Source of the DNA: Actinacidiphila acidipaludis
GTDB taxonomy: Bacteria; Actinomycetota; Actinomycetes; Streptomycetales; Streptomycetaceae
Assembly (NCBI RefSeq): GCF_019890725.1
Contig: NZ_JAINZZ010000018.1
Location: forward strand, 62,001-126,000
Direction: 5' to 3'
Length of the DNA: 64,000 bases
The translations under genes and the position numbers were made by a program. This document shows positions 9,519 through 18,617 of the stretch, in pieces; the first letter of the stretch is position 1; every line of letters begins with the position of its first letter. The notes beneath the pieces were generated by a model that saw only the letters and a program-made list of their open reading frames with translations, ran no database searches and was not told the origin of the DNA.

Positions 9519-10853
9519 ATGAGCACAGCAGACCTGGGTTTGCCGGTGGACGTGCCGTCCACCGCCCTGTTCACCGACCGGTACGAGCTGACCATGCTGC
9601 AGGCCGCCCTGCGCAGCGGCGCCGCGCACCGCCGCTCGGTCTTCGAGGCGTTCACCCGCCGGCTGCCCGAGGGGCGGCGCTACGGGGTCGTGGCCGGCAC
9701 CGGCCGGGTCCTGGACGCCATCGAGAACTTCCGCTTCGACGGACCGGTGCTGGACTTCCTCCAGCGCGAGCAGGTCGTCGACGACGCCACGCTGGAGTGG
9801 CTGGCCGGCTACCGCTTCACCGGCGACGTCTGGGGCTACCCCGAGGGCGAGGTGTACTTCCCCGGATCGCCGCTCCTGCGGGTCGAGGGCACCTTCGCCG
9901 AGGCGGTGGTGCTGGAGACGGTGGTGCTGTCGATCCTCAACCACGACTCGGCGATCGCGGCGGCGGCCTCCCGCATGGCGGTCGCGGCCGGCGGCCGCCC
10001 GCTGATGGAGATGGGCGCCCGGCGCACCCACGAACTGGCCGCGGTGGCCGCCTCCCGGGCCGCGTACGTCGGCGGCTTCCGGTCCTCCTCGAACCTGGCG
10101 GCCGGCTTCCGCTACGGGCTGCCCACCATCGGCACCAGCGCACACGCCTTCACCCTGCTGCACGACACCGAGAAGGGCGCCTTCACCGCGCAGGTGGAGT
10201 CCCTGGGCCGCGCCACCACCCTGCTGGTGGACACCTACGACGTGGCCGCCGCGGTGCGCACCGCCGTGGAGGTGGCCGGGCCGGAGCTCGGCTCGGTCCG
10301 CATCGACTCCGGCGACCTGCTGCTGCTCGCGCACCGGGTGCGACAGCAGCTCGACGACCTGGGCGCGAAGGACACCAAGATCGTGGTCACCTCGGACCTG
10401 GACGAGTACGCCATCGCCTCGCTGGCCGCCGCCCCGGTGGACGCCTACGGGGTCGGCACCTCGCTGGTCACCGGCAGCGGCCACCCCACCTGCGCGATGG
10501 TCTACAAGCTGGTCGCCCGGGCCGCCTCCGAGGCCCCGGACGCGCCGCTGGTGCCGGTGGCGAAGAAGTCGATGGGCGGGAAGACCAGCGTGGGCGGCCG
10601 CAAGTGGGCCGCGCGGCGGGTCGACGAGGACGGGATCGCCGAGGCGGAGGTCATCGGCAGCGGTCCCGTGCCCCCGGAGCTGGTGGAGCGGCAGCTCCTG
10701 GTCCCGCTGGTGCGGGGCGGCGAGATCGTCGGCCGCGAGGCGCTGGACGTCGTCCGCAGCCGCCACATCGCCTCCCGCGCGGGCCTGCCCCTGTCCGCCA
10801 CCCAGCTCTCCCGCGGCGAGCCCGTGCTCCCCACCGAGTACGTCAGCTCCTGA
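9519..10853 (+). CDS. pncB: Nicotinate phosphoribosyltransferase
   Basis: This 444-residue enzyme joins nicotinate to PRPP to give nicotinate mononucleotide in NAD salvage. Seen are the N-terminal LFTDRYELTMLQAALRSG, FEAFTRRLPEGRRYGVVAG, EMGARRTHELAAVAASRAAYVGGFRSSSN, the phosphoribosyl loop VRIDSGDLLLLAH and VTSDLDEYAIASL. The phosphate-binding GVGTSLVTGSGHP is also present. ATG 9519 was chosen over the longer frame because MSTADLGLPVDVPSTALFTDRYE is the normal N-terminus and the promoter lies just upstream. pncA follows 154 bases downstream. Confidence 0.95.
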   Translation: MSTADLGLPVDVPSTALFTDRYELTMLQAALRSGAAHRRSVFEAFTRRLPEGRRYGVVAGTGRVLDAIENFRFDGPVLDFLQREQVVDDATLEWLAGYRFTGDVWGYPEGEVYFPGSPLLRVEGTFAEAVVLETVVLSILNHDSAIAAAASRMAVAAGGRPLMEMGARRTHELAAVAASRAAYVGGFRSSSNLAAGFRYGLPTIGTSAHAFTLLHDTEKGAFTAQVESLGRATTLLVDTYDVAAAVRTAVEVAGPELGSVRIDSGDLLLLAHRVRQQLDDLGAKDTKIVVTSDLDEYAIASLAAAPVDAYGVGTSLVTGSGHPTCAMVYKLVARAASEAPDAPLVPVAKKSMGGKTSVGGRKWAARRVDEDGIAEAEVIGSGPVPPELVERQLLVPLVRGGEIVGREALDVVRSRHIASRAGLPLSATQLSRGEPVLPTEYVSS

Positions 10854-10896
10854 CCGCCGCCCGCACCGGAGCGGTAAGCACCCCGGGGAGCGAGGT

Positions 10897-10920
10897 GTTC
10901 CCCCCGCCAGGAGGGGGAAC
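10897..10920 (+). terminator. Hairpin between pncB and pncA
   Basis: GTTCCCCC and GGGGGAAC form an 8-base perfect stem with an 8-base loop, 44 bases after the pncB stop. It could end pncB transcription or only weaken read-through to pncA, which follows in the same direction. Confidence 0.5.
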
Positions 10921-11007
10921 CTAGGCTCTGGACACGACAGCCGCAGGCCGTCACGAAGCCCGTTCCACCGGCTTCGGACCGGCTTCGTACCGATTCGGAA
11001 GGACCCG

Positions 11008-11604
11008 ATGCACCGCGCACTGATCGTCGTCGACGTGCAGAACGACTTCTGCGAGGGCGGCAGCCTCGCGGTGTCCGGCGGGGCCGACGTGGCCGCCGCC
11101 ATCACCGACCTGATCGGCGAGTCGCCGGGCGCGGGCGCCTACCGGCACGTGGTGGCCACCCGCGACCACCACATCGACCCGGGCTCGCACTTCTCCGAGC
11201 ATCCGGACTACGTGACGTCCTGGCCGCGGCACTGCGTGGCCGGCACCGAGGGCGTGGGCTTCCACCCGAACTTCGCGCCCGCGGTCGCCTCCGGGGCGAT
11301 CGACGCGGTCTTCGACAAGGGCGCGCACGCCGCCGCCTACAGCGGCTTCGAGGGGCGGGACGAGAACGGCGAGTCGCTCGCCGACTGGCTGCGGGACCGG
11401 GACGTCACCGAGGTCGACGTGGTCGGCATCGCCACCGACCACTGTGTGCGGGCCACCGCCCTGGACGCGGCGCGCCACGGCTTCGGCACCCGGGTCCTGC
11501 TCGACCTGACGGCGGGCGTGGCCCCCGGGACCACCGAGCGGGCGCTGGCGGACCTGCGGGCGGCGGGTGTGGGCCTCACCGGCGAGCCGGTGGTCGGCGC
11601 CTAG
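11008..11604 (+). CDS. pncA: Nicotinamidase
   Basis: This 198-residue isochorismatase-fold hydrolase turns nicotinamide into nicotinate, the substrate of PncB. The catalytic aspartate is in ALIVVDVQNDFCEGG, the metal-site residues are in RDHHIDPGSHFSEH, and the nucleophilic cysteine is in GIATDHCVRATALDA near residue 145. The lysine of the triad is probably the one in VFDKGAHAAAYSGFEG. The ATG at 11008 has GGAAGGA upstream. Its place after pncB completes a two-step salvage pair. Confidence 0.95.
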   Translation: MHRALIVVDVQNDFCEGGSLAVSGGADVAAAITDLIGESPGAGAYRHVVATRDHHIDPGSHFSEHPDYVTSWPRHCVAGTEGVGFHPNFAPAVASGAIDAVFDKGAHAAAYSGFEGRDENGESLADWLRDRDVTEVDVVGIATDHCVRATALDAARHGFGTRVLLDLTAGVAPGTTERALADLRAAGVGLTGEPVVGA

Positions 11605-11650
11605 CCGGGACGGCGCGGGTCCCCCACCGGCGCGGGCAGGCGCGGGTCCC

Positions 11651-11968
11651 TCACGGCAGCGGGCCGGCCACCCGGCTGAGCGCGGATATCGGGTGCCAGG
11701 GATCGGCCGTGCGGGCGTGGTAGTCGCGCCAGATCAGGCCGTCCGGATGGTGCAGCACCGCGGTGATCTCGTCCGGCGTGGGCGGCTCGGCGTTGCCGCT
11801 CAGCCGGGCGCCGCGGAACCCCAGGTTGCTGAGCCGGGTGAGCGCCCGCTGCCGGTTCAGGGCGTGCACGACCACCCGCACGGTGTGGTCGGCGTATCCC
11901 GGCTGCGGCAGCGCGAGGGCGACGATCACCGTGCCGCTCGGGAGCTTGCTGAATCCACCGACGGCCAT
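11651..11968 (-). CDS. Conserved hypothetical protein, 105 aa
   Basis: I do not recognise a named family. The protein starts at ATG 11968 (MAVGGFSKLPSGTVIVALALPQPGYADH); the longer frame gives an unlikely N-terminus. It has a small alpha/beta look, with basic NRQRALTRLSNLGFRGARL and an ending DPWHPISALSRVAGPLP. There is no signal peptide or membrane segment. It is convergent with pncA and downstream of nothing obvious; the protease gene that follows on the map reads the same way but lies upstream by strand. Confidence 0.6.
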   Translation of the reverse strand: MAVGGFSKLPSGTVIVALALPQPGYADHTVRVVVHALNRQRALTRLSNLGFRGARLSGNAEPPTPDEITAVLHHPDGLIWRDYHARTADPWHPISALSRVAGPLP

Positions 11969-12067
11969 GGGCTCATCTAAGGCGCTTCGGCCGCCGCCCA
12001 CCAGAGGACGACGGCCGAACGCCGGATCAACGCAGGTCAAACGGTGCCTGGCCTGTGCTGTACATGA

Positions 12068-14479
12068 TCAGTGGTGGCTCGGTCCGACCTGGAGGGTCAT
12101 CGTCGAGCCGTCCAGGGCCTCGTTCAGGATGGTGATCCTGGTGTTGGTGTCCGGGACCTGGACGCCGCCCGTGGGGTTGCTGCTGTACCAGTAGGTGCCC
12201 GCGTGGTCGTCGAAGACCGGGGCGCCGAGCTTGGCCGGGACCTTCGCCGCGACGCCGTTGGCGTGCAGCGTGAAGCCGACGGTCGGGTACCAGCTGAACG
12301 GCGAGTCGTACGCCTGGATGCGGTTGCGCATGATCGAGCCGTCCGCCCACTTCTCGGGCTTGGCGTGCGCGTCGACCGGCAGGATCTGCCCGCTACCGGG
12401 GTGGATGCCGACGTTGTTGTCCGCCTGCGAGGTGTCCCACAGCCAGACCAGCAGGCCGTTCTGGTACGGGTAGTGCTCGACCCAGTCCGGCTTGGCGGCG
12501 CCGAAGCCGAAGTTGTACGGGCCGGTGCGCAGCGTGCTGTCGTAGCTGACGTACTGCCGGTTCTCGGCGATGTAGTACTCCGGGTAGTCGTTGGTGAACG
12601 ACCCCCCGATCCGCGAGAAGCCCTTGGCCGTCCAGCCGTTGTCGCCGTTCTCCGCGCCGTCGCTGAGCACGGTGGCGCCGTCGGCGGTCACGGTGATCGC
12701 GTCGGCCGCGAAGCCCTTCTGCGCCACGCCGCCGTCGGTGAGGTACCGGAAGCGCAGCTGGATCTGCTGGCCCGCGTAGGCGTCCAGCGGGAACGCCAGG
12801 TCCTTGTACGCGCCGGAGGTGCCGGTGAGCGCCGGCGCGTTGCCGCCGTCACGCGGGATCGAGGCGCCGTTCGCCGTGCCGTCCAGGGCGGTCCAGCTCG
12901 CGCCGCCGTCCGTGGACACCTCGGTGTACAGGTAGTCGTAGTTCTCCTCGATGTCCCACCAGCCCTTGAGCTTCAGGGACGCGGTGGCGGCACCGGTGAG
13001 GTCGACCGAGCGGGTCAGGGTGTTGGCGAGGTTGTCGCCCATGCCGCTCCACCACTGCGCGGAGCCCTCGGCCGGCGCGGTGATCGAGGTGGTGACGGCC
13101 TTGTCGGGCAGCTGGACGACGAGCGCCTGCTTGTCCTTGGTGTTGTACTCGGCGACACCCAGCTTGGTGGTGGAGCGCGTGGCGGCCCTGGCGGTGCCGT
13201 AGTTGAGCCAGCCCAGCTGCAGCTTGTCCCAGGCGCTCATGTCGTCGGGCAGGTCGCCGATGGCGTTCTTGCCGGTGCCCATCCACGAACCGGAGGACAT
13301 CAGCGACCAGAACGCGACGTTGGACTCGCCCGCGTAGGTGGTGTCGTACTCGTCGGGCAGGCCGAGGTCGTGGCCGTACTCGTGGGCGAAGACGCCCAGT
13401 CCGCCGTTCTCCGGCTGGAGGGTGTAGTCGCCGACCCAGATGCCGGTGTCACCGATCTGGGTACCGCCGGCCTTGTTGTCCGCCGGGCCGGTCTTGCCGG
13501 CGTTGGTGCCGTAGGCGTACCAGCGGTGGGCCCACAGCGCGTCGGTGCCCTGGACGCCGCCGCCCGCGGACTCGTCCTCACCGGCGTGCACGATCTGGAA
13601 GTGGTCGATGTAGCCGTCGGGCTCGTTGAAGTTGCCGTCGCCGTCGTAGTCGTAGCGGTCCCACTGGTCGTAGGCCGAGAGGTCCGCCTTGATCTGGGCG
13701 TCGGTGCGGCCCTGCGCCTTCTGGTCCGCCACGTACGCGTTCGTCGCGTCGCGGATCAGGTCCCAGGCGCTGGAGCAGGTCGAGGAACCGCAGTAGTTGG
13801 AGCCGTAACGCGCCTCGTTGTAGGGCACCTTGACCCAGTCGGAGACCTCGCCGTTCACCGAGTAGCGGCCCGAGGACTGCTTCTCGTAGTACTTCGCCAG
13901 GGACTCCTTGTCCGCGGCGTGCGAGAAGTACAGGTCCTGGAAGTGCTGCTGGTCGTAGTCGGCCTGCCAGGCGGTCGAGTTGTCGGCCGACCGGTCCGGC
14001 GCCGCGATCGTGTTGTGCGCGGGGCCGGGGGCGCCGCCGTACTTCACCACCGGCGGCTTCGGCCCGTCCGGGCCGTCCGGGTCGTACTGCGTGGTGGTGT
14101 CGACGGTGTCGCCGAACTCGACCAGGATCGTGAAGATCTTGTCGGTCTTCTCCCGCCCCAGTTCGACGTACTTGCTCTTCTTGCCCTTGCCGCCGCCGAG
14201 TTGCACGACCTGGGATCCGCCGCGCTGCTGCACCGTCGCGTCGCCCGAGACGACCTGCTGCAGGGCCGCGCTGTGCTCGGCGGCCTGCTGCTTGCTGAAC
14301 GGGCCCGGCAGATCGTGCGGTTCGCTCGCCGCGGGATCGTGCGAGGCCGCCTGGCCGGCCTGTCCGGCCTGGTCCGGCACAGCCGCGTGGGCGCCGGCGG
14401 CGGTGACCGCGGGCACACCCAGGACGGCTATCGCGAGGGCCAGGGCGGCGGGTTGGGTGATCCTCCGCTGAGTCTTCAA
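12068..14479 (-). CDS. Secreted immune inhibitor A-type M6 metalloprotease
   Basis: This exported zinc protease has about 803 residues. TTG at 14479 (LKTQRRITQPAALALAIAVLG) is chosen as start: GGGGAGG lies upstream and it gives a clean signal peptide ending near AGAHA-AVPDQ. The catalytic motif HEYGHDLGLPDEYD is near residue 365, the M6 pattern HExxHxxGxxDEY. Downstream are a jelly-roll-like segment with SVDLTGAATASLKLKGWWDIE and the immune inhibitor A C-terminal region. The propeptide (about residues 30-120) contains a QAAEHSAALQQVV helix. It probably degrades extracellular protein during development or in competition. Confidence 0.9.
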   Translation of the reverse strand: MKTQRRITQPAALALAIAVLGVPAVTAAGAHAAVPDQAGQAGQAASHDPAASEPHDLPGPFSKQQAAEHSAALQQVVSGDATVQQRGGSQVVQLGGGKGKKSKYVELGREKTDKIFTILVEFGDTVDTTTQYDPDGPDGPKPPVVKYGGAPGPAHNTIAAPDRSADNSTAWQADYDQQHFQDLYFSHAADKESLAKYYEKQSSGRYSVNGEVSDWVKVPYNEARYGSNYCGSSTCSSAWDLIRDATNAYVADQKAQGRTDAQIKADLSAYDQWDRYDYDGDGNFNEPDGYIDHFQIVHAGEDESAGGGVQGTDALWAHRWYAYGTNAGKTGPADNKAGGTQIGDTGIWVGDYTLQPENGGLGVFAHEYGHDLGLPDEYDTTYAGESNVAFWSLMSSGSWMGTGKNAIGDLPDDMSAWDKLQLGWLNYGTARAATRSTTKLGVAEYNTKDKQALVVQLPDKAVTTSITAPAEGSAQWWSGMGDNLANTLTRSVDLTGAATASLKLKGWWDIEENYDYLYTEVSTDGGASWTALDGTANGASIPRDGGNAPALTGTSGAYKDLAFPLDAYAGQQIQLRFRYLTDGGVAQKGFAADAITVTADGATVLSDGAENGDNGWTAKGFSRIGGSFTNDYPEYYIAENRQYVSYDSTLRTGPYNFGFGAAKPDWVEHYPYQNGLLVWLWDTSQADNNVGIHPGSGQILPVDAHAKPEKWADGSIMRNRIQAYDSPFSWYPTVGFTLHANGVAAKVPAKLGAPVFDDHAGTYWYSSNPTGGVQVPDTNTRITILNEALDGSTMTLQVGPSHH

Positions 14480-14703
14480 GATTCCTTGACCTCCCCTTGG
14501 GAAAGGCCATTGCACCGGAGTGACGACGGAAAAACCAGATCTTGACTTGCGCATGACCTGACAGTAGGTTTGCCGTTTTCCGGAGCCGGGGATCCCGCTC
14601 AGCGGACGGCTCAACTCCCCTGCGCGCGACGGCCGTCGGGGCGTTCCGTGCAGGGCGGTCAGATGTGCGACCCCGTGCGCCCCCCTGTGCACCGCACGGA
14701 AAG

Positions 14704-14722
14704 TAAGGTGACGCTTACCCGG
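14704..14722. promoter_or_regulatory. Possible iron box (DmdR/IdeR type)
   Basis: TAAGGTGACGCTTACCCGG matches about 14 of 19 positions of the actinobacterial DmdR1/IdeR consensus TwAGGTwAGsCTwACCTwA. The rest of the 365-base gap 14480-14844 holds divergent promoters and no gene that I can see. The site is 123 bases before the small membrane-protein gene and 225 before the protease start, so either could be its target. Confidence 0.35.
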
Positions 14723-14844
14723 CGTCGGACCGGGGCATGCCGAACCGTAGAGTCAGCCTCTGAGAACCTGTCAGTCCGTGCGTTCCCCGTCAGTGCCCGC
14801 CGGTGAACCCCCGCACCGGCGTACCCCCGAGGACGGATTCCCTC

Positions 14845-15132
14845 ATGCCCCGACCCACGACCGCACAGGTCGCCTACGGTTCCCTGACCGTCGTCCTGAC
14901 CACGGTGGCCCTGCTGCTGGCCACCGACGCCCGTTCCGCCGCCGCCGTCGCCGGCCTCGCCGCGGCCGGGCTGCTGGCGGGAGTGATCGTGGCCGTGGCC
15001 CTGATGCCACGCGGTCGCCGCCTCGAGACCGCCGTGCCGGCCGCGGGCCGGCCGGCCGCCCCGGTGTCCGTGCCCCGCGCCCGGGTGGCGGCGGCCGAGC
15101 CCCGGATGACCGAGCACTCCCTGCGCCGCTGA
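14845..15132 (+). CDS. Small membrane protein, 95 aa
   Basis: The start at ATG 14845 (MPRPTTAQVAYGSLTVVLTTVALLL) is preferred to GTG 14803 because GAGGACGGA lies 8-10 bases upstream. Two hydrophobic helices, VAYGSLTVVLTTVALLLAT and AAVAGLAAAGLLAGVIVAVALM, are followed by a basic cytoplasmic tail ending AEPRMTEHSLRR. I do not recognise a family. No partner gene is evident; the next gene is convergent. Confidence 0.65.
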   Translation: MPRPTTAQVAYGSLTVVLTTVALLLATDARSAAAVAGLAAAGLLAGVIVAVALMPRGRRLETAVPAAGRPAAPVSVPRARVAAAEPRMTEHSLRR

Positions 15133-15167
15133 CGGCCCGCGCACGGGACGGGTTCCCGGTCGGGGCG

Positions 15168-15911
15168 TCAGGTCGCCTCGACCACCACCGTCTTCGCGGC
15201 CTTGTCCTCCAGCCCCTGCTTGTAGGGCCGGTCGAAGAGCACCGTGATCCCGATGATCACGAACCACAGGCAGCTGCAGCAGAACGCCGGCAGCCACAGC
15301 ACCAGCGCACGGACCGCGGACGCCTGCTGGTTCGGCACGCTGCCGTCACTGAGCATCGCCGCCCGCAGCCGCATCGCCCTCTTGCCGACCGTCTGCCCGG
15401 TGGCCCGCGTCATCAGGAACTCGTAGCCGAAGCCGATGAGGACCGTGAACAGGCCGCCGACCGCCGACCGCCCGGCGGTGAAGTCGTCGTTGCGCAGGCC
15501 GACCGCGGCCCAGTCCAGCAGGAACGACGGGATCAGCACGATGATGATGTCGATGATCCGCGCCAGCAGCCGCCTGCCGCCCGGCGCCAGCGGGGGCATC
15601 CCGGCCAGCGGGTCCGGACCGCCACCGCCGTACGGCCCGCCCTCGTACGGGTTCCGGCCGGGGGGCCCCTGGTCGTACGGCCCGCCTCCGCCGTACGGGC
15701 CGCCTCCCCCGCCGTAGGGTCCGCCGCCGTCGCCGCCTCCGTACGGATCCCCGCCGCCCGGAGGGGGTGCGCCGTGCGGGCCCGAGTACGGGTCGCCGGG
15801 AGGCGGCTGGTTGGGCGGCGGCTGGTTGGGGGGTTCACCGGGCGGCTGGTTGGGGGGCTGGTTCGGCGGCTGACCGGGCGGCTGGTCGGGAGGCGGCTGG
15901 TCGGTGCTCAT
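15168..15911 (-). CDS. RDD family membrane protein with Pro/Gly-rich N-terminus
   Basis: This protein has 247 residues. The first ~105 are low complexity (repeats of QPPNQPP then GGGGPYGG) and probably disordered. The RDD domain follows, with the family residues in GGRRLLARIIDIIIVLIPSFLLDW and the second motif GQTVGKRAMRLRAAM, and about three membrane helices. The function of RDD proteins is mostly unknown; transport and lipid roles have been proposed. A larger RDD protein lies 159 bases upstream on the same strand, so the two may form a pair. Confidence 0.85.
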   Translation of the reverse strand: MSTDQPPPDQPPGQPPNQPPNQPPGEPPNQPPPNQPPPGDPYSGPHGAPPPGGGDPYGGGDGGGPYGGGGGPYGGGGPYDQGPPGRNPYEGGPYGGGGPDPLAGMPPLAPGGRRLLARIIDIIIVLIPSFLLDWAAVGLRNDDFTAGRSAVGGLFTVLIGFGYEFLMTRATGQTVGKRAMRLRAAMLSDGSVPNQQASAVRALVLWLPAFCCSCLWFVIIGITVLFDRPYKQGLEDKAAKTVVVEAT

Positions 15912-16070
15912 GCCCCGAGTGAAACGCGGCCCCGCGACGCCCGCCCGCCGCAGGACCCCGTTCGGGGTAGTCCGGGGTGCGCGACGGCCGCGGGTCGCCG
16001 TCCCCCGGGCCGCCGCGCGCCCGCCGGTGGCCGGCCCGCCCGGCCGCCGCCCCGGCCGGCCTCCGGTGCG

Positions 16071-17774
16071 TCAGACGCCCGCGACGAACGTCCTGGCCGC
16101 CTTGTCCTGCAGGCCCTGCTTCCACGGCCGGTCGAACAGGCACCAGGCGGTGCCGATCACGCCGACCACCGTCAGGTGCAGCAGCGTGCGCGTCAGCCAG
16201 CGGCGCAGGCTCGCGCCGAAACCGGGCGGCAGCTGGCCCTCGATGTCCAGCACCTTCAGGCCCACGAGCTTCTTGCCCAGCGTGCGGCCCCACTTGGCGG
16301 TCGGCAGCACCTCCAGGAGCAGCCCGGCGACCAGCAGGACGCCCACCACGGCGCCGAGTTCCGCGCCGGTCGTCCCGTCCAGCAGCCACACCTTGACCGT
16401 CTCGCCGGTCAGCTTCGCCTGGTCCACCTTGTCCTTGGCGTGGTGGTAGGCGGCCGTCCCCAGCGGAACGGCGGCCGCGCCGGTGATCGCGATGAGCAGA
16501 ACGGCGTCGATCACCCGGGCGGCGAACCGGCGGACCAGCCCGCCGGGCCGGTCGAGCCGCTGCGCGGCGCCGAACGGGTCGCTCGGCACGGGTCGCCACG
16601 GCGGCTGCGCCAGGTCGTGCACCTGGGCGGCCCACGGAGCCGCCGCCTGCGCCCCGCCCGCGGCCTGGGCACTCCCCGCGGGACCGCCCGCCCCCGGGCC
16701 GCCCGCGCCCGGCTGCGGGCCGAGTGCGGACCGGTCCTGCGCGGGCGGCTGCGCCTGACGGGGCATCGGCTGCGCGGGCAGCACCTGCGCTGCGGGATGC
16801 GGCTGGAGTGCGCCCGGCTGGAGTGCGCTGGGTTGACCCGGCTGAAGCTGCTGCGGCTGCCCCGCGTGCGGTTGACCCGGCTGGAGTTGCTGCTGACCCG
16901 GCTGAGGCTGGACGCCGCCGGGCTGGGCGGGCTGGAGCCGGCCGGACTGGGACTGGGCGGGCAGCGGGGCCTGCGGGCTCGCCTGCGCGGCCGGTCCGGC
17001 GCCGAGGGCCTCACGAGGCTGGGCGCCCGCCTGGCCCGGGAGTGCCTGCGGCGCCTGGCCCCCGGCGTGAGCCGGTGGCTGGGCGCCCGGCCGCGCCTGC
17101 TCGGCGCCCCACGAGATCCGCGGAAGCTGCGGCCCGGGCCGGTCCATCGACGGCCACGCGGGCGCTTCCCCCTGCCCGGCGCGCGGATCGCGCGCCGCAC
17201 CTCCGGCGTCGGGGAGCCCGGGGCCGCCGCCGTCCTGCCCCTGCCCGTGCCCCGGCTCGACCGCACCCGGCCGGGCGGAACCGGCCTGCCCCGAGCCGAC
17301 GTGCCCCGGGCCGGCATGCGGGCCGAACCCGCCACCGGACTCCCCCGGACCCGCCTGCTGGGGCAGCCCCGCCGGACCGGTCTCGGCGCGCGGCGCCCGC
17401 GGGTCCTCGTCCAGGAACATCGGCCCCGACTCGTCCACGGCCCGGCCGGCCGGCACCACCGCCACTCCCGGCGCACCCGGCACCGCGTGACCGGAGCCCT
17501 GCGCGGGCGGGCCGCCGGCCGGGCCGGACGTCTCCGGAACCGATCCCTGCGGGGCCGATCCCTCCGGGACGGGCCACTGCGCGGCCGGTGCGACGCCGCC
17601 CGCCGGGTTCTCCGGGGTGGCGTCGACGGGAGCCGGGCGGCTCGTCCCCGGCACCCACGCGGAACCGTTCCAGTAGCGGATGTAGTTCGGAATCGACGGG
17701 TCCGGGTAGTACCCCGGAGCCGGGGAAGAGGGCGACGGTGACGAACCGGACGAGCCAGATGGGGGTGCGCTCAT
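16071..17774 (-). CDS. DUF2510-RDD membrane protein with long disordered linker
   Basis: This protein has 567 residues in three parts. Residues ~18-45 are a DUF2510-type motif (PAPGYYPDPSIPNYIRYWNGSAWVPG). Residues ~45-400 are a Gly/Pro/Gln/Ala linker with repeats such as LQPGQPHAGQPQQLQPGQP. The C-terminal RDD domain runs from RLDRPGGLVRRFAARVIDAVLL to the end, with LGKKLVGLKVLDIEGQLP as its second signature. The last residues RPWKQGLQDKAARTFVAGV mirror the other RDD protein (RPYKQGLEDKAAKTVVVE), which points to duplication. The function is unknown. Confidence 0.85.
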   Translation of the reverse strand: MSAPPSGSSGSSPSPSSPAPGYYPDPSIPNYIRYWNGSAWVPGTSRPAPVDATPENPAGGVAPAAQWPVPEGSAPQGSVPETSGPAGGPPAQGSGHAVPGAPGVAVVPAGRAVDESGPMFLDEDPRAPRAETGPAGLPQQAGPGESGGGFGPHAGPGHVGSGQAGSARPGAVEPGHGQGQDGGGPGLPDAGGAARDPRAGQGEAPAWPSMDRPGPQLPRISWGAEQARPGAQPPAHAGGQAPQALPGQAGAQPREALGAGPAAQASPQAPLPAQSQSGRLQPAQPGGVQPQPGQQQLQPGQPHAGQPQQLQPGQPSALQPGALQPHPAAQVLPAQPMPRQAQPPAQDRSALGPQPGAGGPGAGGPAGSAQAAGGAQAAAPWAAQVHDLAQPPWRPVPSDPFGAAQRLDRPGGLVRRFAARVIDAVLLIAITGAAAVPLGTAAYHHAKDKVDQAKLTGETVKVWLLDGTTGAELGAVVGVLLVAGLLLEVLPTAKWGRTLGKKLVGLKVLDIEGQLPPGFGASLRRWLTRTLLHLTVVGVIGTAWCLFDRPWKQGLQDKAARTFVAGV

Positions 17775-18038
17775 GGTTCACGGGTTCCGTATCTGCTCGG
17801 CCGGGGCTGTGTGTCCACATCTACCAGACCGGCGGACCCGGTGTGCCCGGCGCGTCACACGGCACCGCCGAGGTTCGTCCTTACCCTCCCGCACGACCCG
17901 TCGCCCAAGGTTCGGGAAATTTGAAGCGGATCGCGTCAACCCGCGTAATGGTTGGAGAAGCACGCGCTCTCTTCCAGGTGCAGGGCCCCGTGTGCCGCCT
18001 GCCCGGGGCCACCGCGCCGAGGGAAAGGACGTCGACAG

Positions 18039-18521
18039 ATGCAGACCGTGGTGGAACGCGAACTCGAAATGCAGCTCGTGCTGTCACCGGAGCGCAGCAT
18101 TCCGGTACCGGCCCTGCTCGCCTACCGCGCGGACGATCCCTATGCCGTGCACGTCACCTTCCACGTCGGATCCGACGCCCCGGTGAACTGGACGTTCGCC
18201 CGCGAGCTGATCGTGGAGGGGGTGTTCCGGCCGTGCGGGCACGGTGACGTGCGGATCTGGCCGACGAAGGTCAACGGCCGCAGTGTGATCTGCCTGGCGC
18301 TCAGTTCCCCGGACGGCGACGCGCTGCTGGAGGCGCCGTCGTCGCCGGTGGCCGCCTGGCTGGAGCGCACGCTGCGGCTCGTTCCCCCCGGCAGCGAGCA
18401 CGAGCAGCTCGGCATGGACGACGGCCTCAGCCGGCTGCTGGCCCCCGTCGCCGGGGACGAGCTGTGGCTGCGGGACCCCTGGACCACCGGGACGGACGAC
18501 ACCCCCGACGCGAGTGCGTAG
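18039..18521 (+). CDS. ssgG: SsgA-like sporulation protein (SsgG-like)
   Basis: This 160-residue member of the actinomycete-specific SsgA-like family guides septum placement and wall remodelling in sporulating hyphae. Visible blocks are MQTVVERELEMQLVLSPERSIPVPALLAY, DPYAVHVTFHVGSDAPVNWTFARELIVEG and GHGDVRIWP. The ATG at 18039 has GGGAAAGGA 9 bases upstream. Calling it SsgG rests on position between RDD genes and the oxidase/hppD pair, recalled from S. coelicolor. ssgG mutants are reported to miss regular septa. The promoter probably lies in the 264-base divergent gap to the RDD gene. Confidence 0.8.
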   Translation: MQTVVERELEMQLVLSPERSIPVPALLAYRADDPYAVHVTFHVGSDAPVNWTFARELIVEGVFRPCGHGDVRIWPTKVNGRSVICLALSSPDGDALLEAPSSPVAAWLERTLRLVPPGSEHEQLGMDDGLSRLLAPVAGDELWLRDPWTTGTDDTPDASA

Positions 18522-18617
18522 CGGGCGCGGCCGGAACGGCCGGCGACGCAATCCCGAGCTGAGGCCGGGGCCGAGGCTGAGACGGGGACTTGGGCTGGGA
18601 CGGAGACTGAAGCGGGG

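Noticed and set aside
12071-14545. 824-codon plus-strand frame opposite the M6 protease
   Set aside because: Val/Arg/Gly-rich shadow; the minus strand has a full signal peptide and zinc protease motif.
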